Source: Spirirestis rafaelensis WJT71-NPBG6
Lineage (GTDB): Bacteria; Cyanobacteriota; Cyanobacteriia; Cyanobacteriales; Nostocaceae
Assembly: GCA_019359015.1 (NCBI GenBank)
Contig: JAHHID010000011.1
Span: 60,815-124,814, forward strand
DNA: 64,000 nucleotides
Direction: 5' to 3'
The position numbers and the translations under genes are program-made. The notes beneath the pieces were generated by a model that saw nothing but the letters and a program-made list of their open reading frames with translations, had not been told where the DNA came from and did not search any database. Below, in pieces: positions 45,186 to 53,061 of this stretch. Within the stretch, counting starts at the first letter, position 1, and each line of letters begins with the position of its first letter.

Positions 45186-46043
45186 CTACAACACATCGGC
45201 AAATGCCGGACGCAGACGCCGATAACACCAAAGTCCGCCACAAAAAATTACTAAGGCAATTAGTGAGGAAACTCCCCATTCCCCCCAGTGTTTGACTTCT
45301 CCAACTAATATTAAGTCGCGATAGACTTCTGCGATCGCTGTCATCGGATTTAACCAAAATACCCAACCCCGCCATTGCTCTGGAATAGCCGTGGCTGGGT
45401 AAATAATTGGTGTTAAATACATCCAAATGTTTAAAATTACTCCTAAGGTTTGTGGAATATCTCGCAAAAAAACTGTCAGCCCTGCCGCAAAATAACCTAA
45501 TCCTGCTGTTAACAATAACTGTGGTAACCAGACTAAGGGTAACAGCGCCAACGTGGTATGTAAAGTATGGGAAGTTGCCGCTACAAAAAAAATCAACGCC
45601 ATTAAACCAAAGGAACTTTCAATAAACGTTGATAAAATCGGTACTAATGGTAATAATCCTAAGGGAAAAACTACTTTTTTGACTAAGTTCGGCTGTCCTA
45701 TTACCGAACCAGCAGATTGGATCAATCCACCGCTAAAGGCGATCCAAGGAAGCAATCCAGCAAATAACCACAAACCAAAAGTTAAGTTATTTTCTGGCAA
45801 ATTCTTGACTGGAGACTTCACCTTCAACACTACAGAGAACACATAAGTATAAATCAGCAATTGTGATAACTGATTCAACAAAGGCCATAGGTTACCTAAA
45901 ATAGAACCTTTGTACCGCGCCTCTAAGTCCCGCCGCACTAAAATTCTCAGTAAGTCAAACTTTGCCCACCACCTATCATTAACTGGTAGAATGCGCCTCA
46001 GCTTCCCTGCCTTACGGACAACACCTCGCATTGTTTGCAACAA
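45186..46043 (-). CDS. wzm: ABC transporter permease for surface glycan export, Wzm type
   Basis: An ABC-2-type permease of 285 residues with six hydrophobic segments (for example LLIYTYVFSVVLKV, LWLFAGLLPWIAFSGGLIQS, ALIFFVAATSHTLHTTLALL, LLLTAGLGYFAAGLTVFLRD). It has the conserved LVRRDLEARYKGSILGNLWP cytoplasmic start and WVFWLNPMTAIAEVYRDLIL near the end. The frame opens with TTG at 46043 preceded by AGGAAG at good spacing; an ATG at 46031 is the alternative. It is first in the glycan cluster. Its ATPase gene wzt follows after 448 bases. Confidence 0.93.
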   Translation of the reverse strand: MLQTMRGVVRKAGKLRRILPVNDRWWAKFDLLRILVRRDLEARYKGSILGNLWPLLNQLSQLLIYTYVFSVVLKVKSPVKNLPENNLTFGLWLFAGLLPWIAFSGGLIQSAGSVIGQPNLVKKVVFPLGLLPLVPILSTFIESSFGLMALIFFVAATSHTLHTTLALLPLVWLPQLLLTAGLGYFAAGLTVFLRDIPQTLGVILNIWMYLTPIIYPATAIPEQWRGWVFWLNPMTAIAEVYRDLILVGEVKHWGEWGVSSLIALVIFCGGLWCYRRLRPAFADVL

Positions 46044-46195
46044 TTCCTGCTTCCTCGCTCACTACATACACACCAAATTTACTTCAATGAAGTTTGTTAG
46101 CTATGAAAGTTCCTGTTGTATCGCCTTGATAATCAACTATTTATCTACTGGAAAACTCACATTTGCGGAAGATTATACAGTAAATTTGTCAGGTA

Positions 46196-46384
46196 TTAAT
46201 ATACTTTGACGATTTGTGAAGCTTTGTTTAGCTCACTTACACTTTCTAGATCAATTCCTAACAATCGCAGTTGTTCCGGCAATATTTGCGATCGCTGTTG
46301 TTCCTCTTGCAAACGCAATTTCGCCTGTGATGCCTGCTGCGCTTCATAGTCATAAGTTAGTTGTTGGGTGTCAAACAGTAGCAC
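46196..46384 (-). pseudogene. Truncated Uma2-like C-terminus
   Basis: A 62-codon ORF whose second half, KLRLQEEQQRSQILPEQLRL and LGIDLESVSEL, matches the coiled Gln/Glu-rich tail with LGI-D at the end of many cyanobacterial Uma2 proteins. The nuclease-like domain is absent. Expression is doubtful. Confidence 0.4.
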
Positions 46385-46458
46385 TAACCAATAACTACTC
46401 CCTCTGTAGTCACGGATTCAGCTACACTGAGACTTGGTTTATTGCATTGTAAATAGGC

Positions 46459-46653
46459 ATGGAAATCGGACAAAAGGTTAAAGTCTGTCGTTTGCGCGAT
46501 CGCGTGTCTCCTCCTGTAGTCAAAAGGCTAGGACAAGTCGGTGTCATCCAAGGCTTCAGAATGACTGATGCTAGCGGTGTCGGCGTGGTGGTGAAGTTTG
46601 AAGATGATTTCGCCACTTGGTTTTTTGAAGATGAACTCAGACCCGAACAATAA
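46459..46653 (+). CDS. DUF2862 domain protein
   Basis: A 64-residue cyanobacterial protein: MEIGQKVKVCRLRDRVSPPV, LGQVGVIQGFRMTDASGVGV and VKFEDDFATWFFEDELRP. The beta-rich, SH3-like composition (KOW/FtsV-like GQxGxIxGF) and the C-terminal TWFFEDEL are what I recall of DUF2862. The function is unknown. The neighbour downstream is get3d on the same strand. Confidence 0.85.
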   Translation: MEIGQKVKVCRLRDRVSPPVVKRLGQVGVIQGFRMTDASGVGVVVKFEDDFATWFFEDELRPEQ

Positions 46654-46812
46654 AGAGAACTAAAGCGCAAACAAAAGTCCAGAGATAGAGTTCTTCGGCT
46701 CGAAACTTCGAGCCTGGAAGCCTCTGCTTTGCACTTCAAGGCAGAAGTTCAGATGATTTGCCGAGTGCTAAGTTGGAGTTGACACAATCGGCGGTAAAAA
46801 GAGAATCAACTA

Positions 46813-47913
46813 ATGACCCAGATATTGACATTTTTGGGCAAAGGCGGCACCGCTCGTACTAAATGCGCGATCGCCGCCGCCAAATTATTGGCAAGCCAAG
46901 GAAAGCGGGTACTCCTAGCAGGATTAGCAGAACCAGAACTACCAATTCTCCTAGGTACGACTTTAGCAGCAGACCCCCAAGAAATCGCTCCTAATTTACA
47001 AGTAGTGCAGTTTCAAGCATCCGCACTCTTAGAACGCAGTTGGGAGGTAGTGAAAAAACTTGAGGCTCAATACCTTCGCACGCCCATCCTCAAAGAGGTT
47101 TTTGGTCAAGAACTGGCAGTATTGCCAGGGATGGACAGCGCCCTTGCCTTGAATGCCATTCGTCAGTACGACGAAAGCGGCAAATATGATGCCATAGTAT
47201 ACAATGGCACAGGCGATTCTTCCACTTTGCGGATGCTCGGTTTGCCAGAGTCTATGAGTTGGTATCTGCGGCGATTTAGGCAATTATTTGTTAACTCCGA
47301 TTTAGGAAAGGCAATTTCCGAATCACCCTTTATTCAACCGCTAGTTAGTACCTTTTTTAACGTCAATTGGACGGCGGATAATTTCGCCCAACCCACCAAC
47401 ACCGCGAATAATTTACTAGAAAAGGGTAAAGCCGCTCTTGCAGACCCTAAGAGGATGGCGGCTTTCTTGGTAACTACACAAGATCCGATAGAAGTTGCCA
47501 CTGCCCGTTATTTGTGGGGTAGCGCTCAACAAGTCGGTTTGACTGTTGGCGGTCTTATCTTAGTTAATTCCGACACACCCGCCAATTTGTCGCAGGAATT
47601 TGCCCCCCTGCCAGTTAGTATTGTTCCTGACTTAAAAGCAGGCGATTGGCAACCGCTGATGAACGCCCTACCCGACTTTGTGGCGCAAGCAGTACAAGCT
47701 CCTAAACCAATTGAAATTGATGTCCCAAGTCGTCAGGTACGCTTATTTTTGCCTGGATTCGATAAAAAACAGGTCAAACTTACCCAATTCGGTCCGGAAG
47801 TCACCGTAGAAGCCGGAGACCAACGACGCAATATTGTTCTACCTCCGGCTTTAAGTGGCAAATCTGTTGCTGGAGCCAAGTTTCAGAATAATTATTTGAT
47901 AATTTCTTTTTAG
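46813..47913 (+). CDS. get3d: Get3d-type ArsA/GET3 ATPase with alpha-crystallin-like C-terminus
   Basis: A P-loop ATPase of the ArsA/Get3 family, in the branch reported from cyanobacteria and plastids as Get3d. The 366-residue protein starts TQILTFLGKGGTARTKCAIA: the P loop deviates from GKGGVGKT, with Arg-Thr-Lys where Lys-Thr is usual. Residues about 60-280 carry a hydrophobic client-binding-like region. The last ~90 residues (KPIEIDVPSRQVRLFLPGFD, VEAGDQRRNIVLPPALSGKS) look like an alpha-crystallin (HSP20) fold. Its client is not established. chlG follows on the same strand, so a link to membrane insertion of pigment proteins is plausible but is inference. Confidence 0.88.
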   Translation: MTQILTFLGKGGTARTKCAIAAAKLLASQGKRVLLAGLAEPELPILLGTTLAADPQEIAPNLQVVQFQASALLERSWEVVKKLEAQYLRTPILKEVFGQELAVLPGMDSALALNAIRQYDESGKYDAIVYNGTGDSSTLRMLGLPESMSWYLRRFRQLFVNSDLGKAISESPFIQPLVSTFFNVNWTADNFAQPTNTANNLLEKGKAALADPKRMAAFLVTTQDPIEVATARYLWGSAQQVGLTVGGLILVNSDTPANLSQEFAPLPVSIVPDLKAGDWQPLMNALPDFVAQAVQAPKPIEIDVPSRQVRLFLPGFDKKQVKLTQFGPEVTVEAGDQRRNIVLPPALSGKSVAGAKFQNNYLIISF

Positions 47914-47941
47914 GTAATGGGCTTTTTGAAGAGGGGAAAAG

Positions 47942-47991
47942 AGGAGCCACTGCCAAGAAAGCGGCTGTGCCGACAGTCACGCATGTGGCGT
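47942..47991. repeat. Copy of dispersed AGCCACTGC...ATGTGGCG element
   Basis: AGGAGCCACTGCCAAG, then AAAGCGGCTGTGCCGACAG, then TCACGCATGTGGCGT. The same family as at 20355-20404. The rest of the get3d-chlG gap is C/T-rich repeats. Confidence 0.5.
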
Positions 47992-48129
47992 TAAAGGGAA
48001 AAGGGATAGAAATAAAGAGTTATTTAAATCACTCCTGTTTATTTTTCTTCCCCTTTCCCCCTTTCCCTTTTCCCTTTCCCCCTCCTCAACCATGCCCCAT
48101 GCCCTATGCCCAATTAACCAATATGCTTT

Positions 48130-49164
48130 ATGTCTGAATCAACTCCGATTACCCCAAATTCTAATTCTACTGAGGCAATTAATGCCGACGAAGAAGTAAA
48201 AGCTGTTGTCGAAAGCGGCTCTAAAGCTAGGCAACTCCTGGGCATGAAAGGTGCCGCAGCAGGGGAAACCTCGGTATGGAAAATCCGCTTGCAACTGATG
48301 AAGCCGATTACGTGGATTCCCTTAATTTGGGGCGTAGTTTGCGGTGCCGCTTCAAGTGGAAATTATACCTGGACGCTGGAAAATGTCTTAAAGGCGGGGC
48401 TTTGTATGTTGCTATCAGGACCTTTGATGGCAGGTTACGTACAAATCATGAACGATTATTACGATCGCGAAATCGATGCCATTAACGAACCCTACCGTCC
48501 AATTCCTTCTGGCGCAATTTCTTTACCCCAGGTAATTACACAGATTTGGGTATTACTTATTGCAGGGTTAGCGATCGCCTTTGCTTTAGATAAATGGGCT
48601 GGTAATCAATTTCCCACAATTACAACCATCGCGATTATCGGCTCTTTCATTGGCTATATCTATTCTGCCCCACCTTTAAAGCTGAAACAAAACGGCTGGT
48701 TAGGTAGTTATGCCTTGGGTGCAAGTTATATCACCTTTCCTTGGTGTACAGGTCATGCTTTGTTTGGCGACCTGAATTTAACTATTGTCATTCTGACAAT
48801 GTTCTACAGTTTAGCTGGATTAGGCATTGCCATTGTCAATGATTTTAAGAGTGTCGAAGGCGATCGCCAATTAGGATTACAATCATTACCCGTAATGTTT
48901 GGCGTCACCAATGCTGCTTTGATTTGTGTAGTCATGATTGATTTATTTCAAGGATTGATCGCAGCTTATCTCGTCAGCATCCATGAAAATTTATATGCGG
49001 CAATTCTCGTACTGCTAATCATCCCGCAAATCACCTTCCAGGATATGTATTTCCTGCGCGACCCAATAAACAATGACGTCAAATACCAGGCAAGCGCTCA
49101 ACCATTTCTGGTTTTAGGAATGCTTGTGACCGGTATAGCACTAGGTCATCATGCCGGCATTTGA
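48130..49164 (+). CDS. chlG: Chlorophyll synthase ChlG
   Basis: Attaches the phytyl (or geranylgeranyl) tail to chlorophyllide, the final step of chlorophyll a synthesis, in the thylakoid membrane. The 344-residue UbiA-fold protein has an N-terminal hydrophilic extension (1-50), then KPITWIPLIWGVVCGAASSG, the first Asp-rich site NDYYDREIDAINEPYRPIPS, IGSFIGYIYSAPPLKLKQNG, and the second site DFKSVEGDRQLGLQSLPVMF. There are about eight or nine hydrophobic segments. It follows get3d after a repeat-rich 216-base gap. Confidence 0.96.
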   Translation: MSESTPITPNSNSTEAINADEEVKAVVESGSKARQLLGMKGAAAGETSVWKIRLQLMKPITWIPLIWGVVCGAASSGNYTWTLENVLKAGLCMLLSGPLMAGYVQIMNDYYDREIDAINEPYRPIPSGAISLPQVITQIWVLLIAGLAIAFALDKWAGNQFPTITTIAIIGSFIGYIYSAPPLKLKQNGWLGSYALGASYITFPWCTGHALFGDLNLTIVILTMFYSLAGLGIAIVNDFKSVEGDRQLGLQSLPVMFGVTNAALICVVMIDLFQGLIAAYLVSIHENLYAAILVLLIIPQITFQDMYFLRDPINNDVKYQASAQPFLVLGMLVTGIALGHHAGI

Positions 49165-49249
49165 TTTATACTTCCTAAGTAAGAGATAAGAGTCAGGAGT
49201 GAGAAGTAACATAACTTTAGAACTTCTCACTCTTAATTTATAGGTTTGA

Positions 49250-49549
49250 TTGGAATTGCTCGTGTTAAAAATAGCTTATTTCCTAATTCATAGTATTCAA
49301 CCGTTTGTAGTGCCGATTTGTTTTGTTACTGCTTGGACATTAATTATTATTGTAAGTTGGAGTCTTTGGACCACAGCGCGAGATAGTATCAGCATCGCCA
49401 AGCAAATGCATCAAATCCCTTGTAGTGGCTGCCAATTTTTTACCGACGATTACCGTCTCAAATGCACTGTACATCCCAGCCTTGCAAATACAGAAGAAGC
49501 GATAAATTGTATTGACTATCAACCGAAGACAAATCCGATGCTTTATTAG
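49250..49549 (+). CDS. Small membrane protein with C-terminal Cys4 motif
   Basis: A 99-residue protein (start TTG at 49250, or GTG at 49262) with one long hydrophobic stretch (about 12-45). A soluble tail follows: IPCSGCQFFTDDYRLKCTVH, then NTEEAINCIDY. The four Cys in C-x2-C-x10-C-x(13-15)-C order suggest a metal or Fe-S site, and I recall related small proteins in many cyanobacteria without an assigned function. It lies downstream of chlG on the same strand, 86 bases away, so co-transcription is possible. Confidence 0.6.
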   Translation: MELLVLKIAYFLIHSIQPFVVPICFVTAWTLIIIVSWSLWTTARDSISIAKQMHQIPCSGCQFFTDDYRLKCTVHPSLANTEEAINCIDYQPKTNPMLY

Positions 49550-49590
49550 GGGTTGTTGGGTTGTTAGTGGTTAGTTGTTGGTTGTCAAAA

Positions 49591-49702
49591 AGCCCTCAGG
49601 CTGGAAGCCTGGGGCTATACAAACTAAGCCCACCTACGTGGGCTTCAAACATCTAGCCCACGCAGGTGGGCTTTGTACGTGTAGCCGCACCCTTCTAGGG
49701 TG
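49591..49702. repeat. Four consecutive hairpins (palindromic repeat cluster)
   Basis: Stems in order: AGCC(C)TCAGGCT/AGCCTGGGGCT (49591-49616), AAGCCCAC/GTGGGCTT (49626-49645), AGCCCAC/GTGGGCT (49655-49672), CACCCT/AGGGTG (49688-49702). A related unit with stem AGTCCGC/GCGGACT occurs at about 50795-50812 after the same GGCTAYACAAAC lead. This is a dispersed repeat family. Confidence 0.75.
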
Positions 49703-49763
49703 TCGGTTCCTTTCATTGGCATTATCTACTATCCAACAACAACTATCCAGCAACAACTATCCA

Positions 49764-50717
49764 CTAACTAATTTCTAACAACACTTTCAAAACACCTTTA
49801 CCTTGAGCTTGTTCAAAAGCGGCAAGCGCGTCAGAAAGGGGATAGGTAGCGTGAATTAAAGGTTTTACGTCTACTTTTTCTGCTGCAAGCAAGTCGAGAG
49901 CAGCACTAAATGGACCACAACGCGAACCGATGAGGGTGATTTCGTCTACTACTAAAGAGGAAACATCAAGGCTGAGGTTGCCTGCGTAGGTACTTTTAAG
50001 TACCAATGTACCACGGGGACGCAGGGCACGGCGAGCGATCGCAAATCCTTCGGGATTACCAGTACACTCTACAGATACATCAAAAGCTCTGTCTGTAACA
50101 GCTTCCGCGAATCCAGTTTTGATACCTCGTACTTCTAAATTGGCGAGTTTGTCACGATGACGCCCCACAGCTAACAAATCGCAGCCTGTCAAAGCGAGTG
50201 TTTGCGCTACAAGTTGCCCCAACTTCCCATCTCCCACCACTAGCACGCGATCGCTTACACTTAACGGCACCTGCTGCTGAATTTCCAAAGCTGCGGCTAT
50301 GGGTTCGGTAAATGTTGCCACTTCTGTGGGGACATTATCGGGGACGGGATGTAAGTTTTCTATCGGCAAACACAGATAATCGGCAAAAGCGCCGTTGCGG
50401 TTGACAATACCCAACACAGTGCGGTTTTCACAGTGAGTCGGTTGTCCGCTGCGACAAAAGCGACACTTCCCACAGACGGCGTTGATTTCTCCCACTACCC
50501 GCTTATTAAGTAAGTTTTCTGGTCCTTGGGCGACAACACCGACAAATTCATGCCCTAAAATGCCCGTGTAGGGATAGTAACCTCTGAGCAATTCTAAATC
50601 AGTGTTACAGATACCCGCACTTCTAACGCGCACTAGTGCTTCTCCTGGTGGTGGTTGAGGAATGGGGATATCTGTGCGAAGTTGTAGTTGCTTATTTTCC
50701 AGCCAAAGTCCTTTCAT
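49764..50717 (-). CDS. Zinc-type MDR dehydrogenase
   Basis: A medium-chain dehydrogenase/reductase of 317 residues: VRSAGICNTDLELLRGYYP (catalytic Zn Cys), LGHEFVGVVAQGPENLLNKR (His-Glu), the structural Zn Cys cluster CGKCRFCRSGQPTHCEN, FTEPIAAALEIQQ, and a Rossmann part VLVVGDGKLGQLVAQTLALT. The substrate is unknown (alcohol, polyol or sugar). It is somewhat shorter than the usual 340-350. Convergent with the preceding plus-strand gene; there is a hairpin cluster between them. Confidence 0.85.
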   Translation of the reverse strand: MKGLWLENKQLQLRTDIPIPQPPPGEALVRVRSAGICNTDLELLRGYYPYTGILGHEFVGVVAQGPENLLNKRVVGEINAVCGKCRFCRSGQPTHCENRTVLGIVNRNGAFADYLCLPIENLHPVPDNVPTEVATFTEPIAAALEIQQQVPLSVSDRVLVVGDGKLGQLVAQTLALTGCDLLAVGRHRDKLANLEVRGIKTGFAEAVTDRAFDVSVECTGNPEGFAIARRALRPRGTLVLKSTYAGNLSLDVSSLVVDEITLIGSRCGPFSAALDLLAAEKVDVKPLIHATYPLSDALAAFEQAQGKGVLKVLLEIS

Positions 50718-50959
50718 TATTATTTATTTAGATATAAAAGCTGATATACACCAAGCTTAAGCCCTGGCGATTAAAATTGCGGCTACACAAACAAAGTCCG
50801 CGTAGGCGGACTAATCTGAAAAGAGGGTTTCCAATTTCATCTGGCGAGAGTAATAAAAGAGCATTAACTATAGCTATTGGATTATCGTACTGTCACAGAG
50901 AAAGAATAATTCATATGCAGGCGATGCTGAGTACGGCAACAGATGCTCAACGCTCGTGT

Positions 50960-51580
50960 CTACTGCAAAAAGTTCCTTAACCACCTAATTGCCTCACTTG
51001 TTGTTTGCTCACTTGCAATTTGCAAACACTGCTGCACTATTTCTCTCACATTAGAAAAATAACTGCTTTCTCCAAGCACATAGCTTTCAAGGGCAAATTT
51101 ATAAACCAACAAATGGTTATTCTTTAACAACCAAACCTCTGGCACTTTGTAAGGAAGATAATCATTAATATCGGTATAACTAGTAACGTCTACTTCAATT
51201 GCTAAATCGGGGGGCGGGTCGTTTTTCCAGTCAATACGCTTCTTAGCTACTACTGCTCTCCAATTTTCAATGTAAAAGCAATAGTCCGGTTCTATACCAC
51301 TTACTTCTGGCAAGCTCATGGTTATGAGCGTAAATGAGTCGTATCTTTGCTCTAAACGATCTAGAAAAACTTTAGCAATATCTGCCAGCAAGCTTGCATC
51401 TCTTCCATGTTCAGGTAAAGGTGCCATCAACAAAATTTCTCCTGGTCGGTATTTAATACGGGGGAAAGCCCGATCGCCCAACTGCAAAACCAACATGAGG
51501 TACTCTTGCCAGTTCCCCAAAAGTTTCAACACAGCGCCAGGAGGCAATTCAATTTTTTCTGCTGTAATTACAGTATTCAT
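50960..51580 (-). CDS. Uma2-family (DUF820) putative endonuclease
   Basis: A 206-residue protein with the Uma2 pattern: LMAPLPEHGRDASLLADIAK (MSPxxxEH-like block), GIEPDYCFYIEN, PPDLAIEVDVTSY (PD-x-E) and YKVPEVWLLKNNHLLVYKF. The nuclease-like fold is assumed from the family; no function is proven. It is intact. It lies between the MDR gene and the MFS carrier on the same strand. Confidence 0.87.
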   Translation of the reverse strand: MNTVITAEKIELPPGAVLKLLGNWQEYLMLVLQLGDRAFPRIKYRPGEILLMAPLPEHGRDASLLADIAKVFLDRLEQRYDSFTLITMSLPEVSGIEPDYCFYIENWRAVVAKKRIDWKNDPPPDLAIEVDVTSYTDINDYLPYKVPEVWLLKNNHLLVYKFALESYVLGESSYFSNVREIVQQCLQIASEQTTSEAIRWLRNFLQ

Positions 51581-51720
51581 AGAAAAACACGGGATGCAGG
51601 AAACGAGCGTGTTATCTGAAGTATGAAGGATAAAGGATAAAAAAGTATGAAGGATAAACTATATAGCGGTTTGCACCTTCTGTCCAATACAGACCTAACC
51701 CCTGCCCCCTACAAGATTGC

Positions 51721-52914
51721 TCACCGTTTCAATGGCAACCGAAACCAACCGAAGATTGCTGAGGTTAGCAACAAACAGCCAAACCACAGAAGCACCTGCT
51801 CAACATTCGAGAACTCGGTAAAAATGCCAGCCAACAACAGTCCAAAAGGTCCAGCAATAAAGTGAATCGCTGTCATTGAGGTGAATACTTGTCCGGCGAT
51901 CGCTTTTGGCGTTTCTTGTTGCAAAATTGTTTGCTGCAAAGGATTGCCCGCACCTAGCAACAATCCAGCCAAACCCGCACAAAATATAACTTGATATTGA
52001 TGAGTGGAAACCGCGCAGAGGATGATAGAACCTCCTGTCATTAATAATCCGCCATAATAAATGACTGAAGGAGAGTAGCGATGAGAAAGCTGCGAGAAAC
52101 AGGCTGCACCAACGGTTGCTGCCAGCCCGAAAACTGATAAACAGACACCGAGTAAAGTCGTGCTGTGAAACTTTTGTGTGGTCAACACCGGAAGCAGCAA
52201 CCCCAAAAATGGCAGGATGACGAAATTCGCAATCATGCCGGCGATCGCCAACGGTCTGAGTTGAGGGTGTTTAAAAATAAAAGTCACGCTGCTCGGTGCA
52301 GCACCTTCATTGCCTATCGATGTAATCTCGTGCTTTCTGGGAACCGTGATTGAAAATATCCCTGCACAAAGCAAAAAAGTAACGGCATTAATAAAAAAAG
52401 TGTAAACGATTCCAGTTGCAGCAATTAAACCAACGCCGATCGCAGGACCAAGAAAATCAGCGGCGTTTTCAAGTCCTCCTCGCCATGAATTGATTTTTGG
52501 CAACGACTTACCGGAGAACTTTGCCAAGTTTGGCACGAGTGTTTGTCTGGCTGATATGCCGGTAGGATCGAACAGTGCCCCTAAAAATACCAACAAAAAT
52601 ATCAAGAATGGGGAAACTTGATCAAAATAAATGAATGCGAAGGGTAAGGCAAGAACAGAGAAAAAACTCAACAGATCGGCAGCCACGCTGATATTCCACG
52701 CACCGAATCTATCAATAGCTCGCCCACCCACAATTGCAGCCAATATAATCGGAGCGATGTTAGCTGCGCTAGCAATTCCGGTAACTATAGGAGAATTAGT
52801 AAACTGCAAGACCAATATCGGTATTGCAACCGCCGCAATTTGGTTCCCCACCAGGGACAAAGATTCGGCTATCATTAAGCCAATAATTGGCATTGAGCGA
52901 ATATTCAATTTCAT
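51721..52914 (-). CDS. MFS transporter (EntS/MFS_3-like)
   Basis: A 397-residue major facilitator with 11-12 hydrophobic helices: IGLMIAESLSLVGNQIAAVA, LVLQFTNSPIVTGIASA, GRAIDRFGAWNISVAADLLS (motif A-like loop), FLVFLGALFDPTGISARQT, and the loop SQLSHRYSPSVIYYGGLLMT. This group exports siderophores, drugs or unknown metabolites. It is followed at its 5' side by a broken dienelactone hydrolase gene. Confidence 0.87.
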   Translation of the reverse strand: MKLNIRSMPIIGLMIAESLSLVGNQIAAVAIPILVLQFTNSPIVTGIASAANIAPIILAAIVGGRAIDRFGAWNISVAADLLSFFSVLALPFAFIYFDQVSPFLIFLLVFLGALFDPTGISARQTLVPNLAKFSGKSLPKINSWRGGLENAADFLGPAIGVGLIAATGIVYTFFINAVTFLLCAGIFSITVPRKHEITSIGNEGAAPSSVTFIFKHPQLRPLAIAGMIANFVILPFLGLLLPVLTTQKFHSTTLLGVCLSVFGLAATVGAACFSQLSHRYSPSVIYYGGLLMTGGSIILCAVSTHQYQVIFCAGLAGLLLGAGNPLQQTILQQETPKAIAGQVFTSMTAIHFIAGPFGLLLAGIFTEFSNVEQVLLWFGCLLLTSAIFGWFRLPLKR

Positions 52915-53061
52915 CGGTTGGTTGCACTCTTATGAGGTACAAAGATAGGCTGCCTTGTCCTCGTCGCCAAGGTTAATTAAGTTCCCAGCAATAAAACCGA
53001 TGCAGGTGTTCTCAAAAAAGACTCAGCCGACCGTATTGCTACGTTTTCGTGCAGCGTCTTG

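Noticed and set aside
46422..46739. Minus-strand 105-codon frame opposite DUF2862
   Set aside because: Antisense to the recognisable DUF2862 gene, with Ser-rich shadow composition.
50777..50980. Plus-strand 67-codon frame
   Set aside because: It begins in a palindromic repeat, has no family resemblance and overlaps the 3' end of the Uma2 gene.
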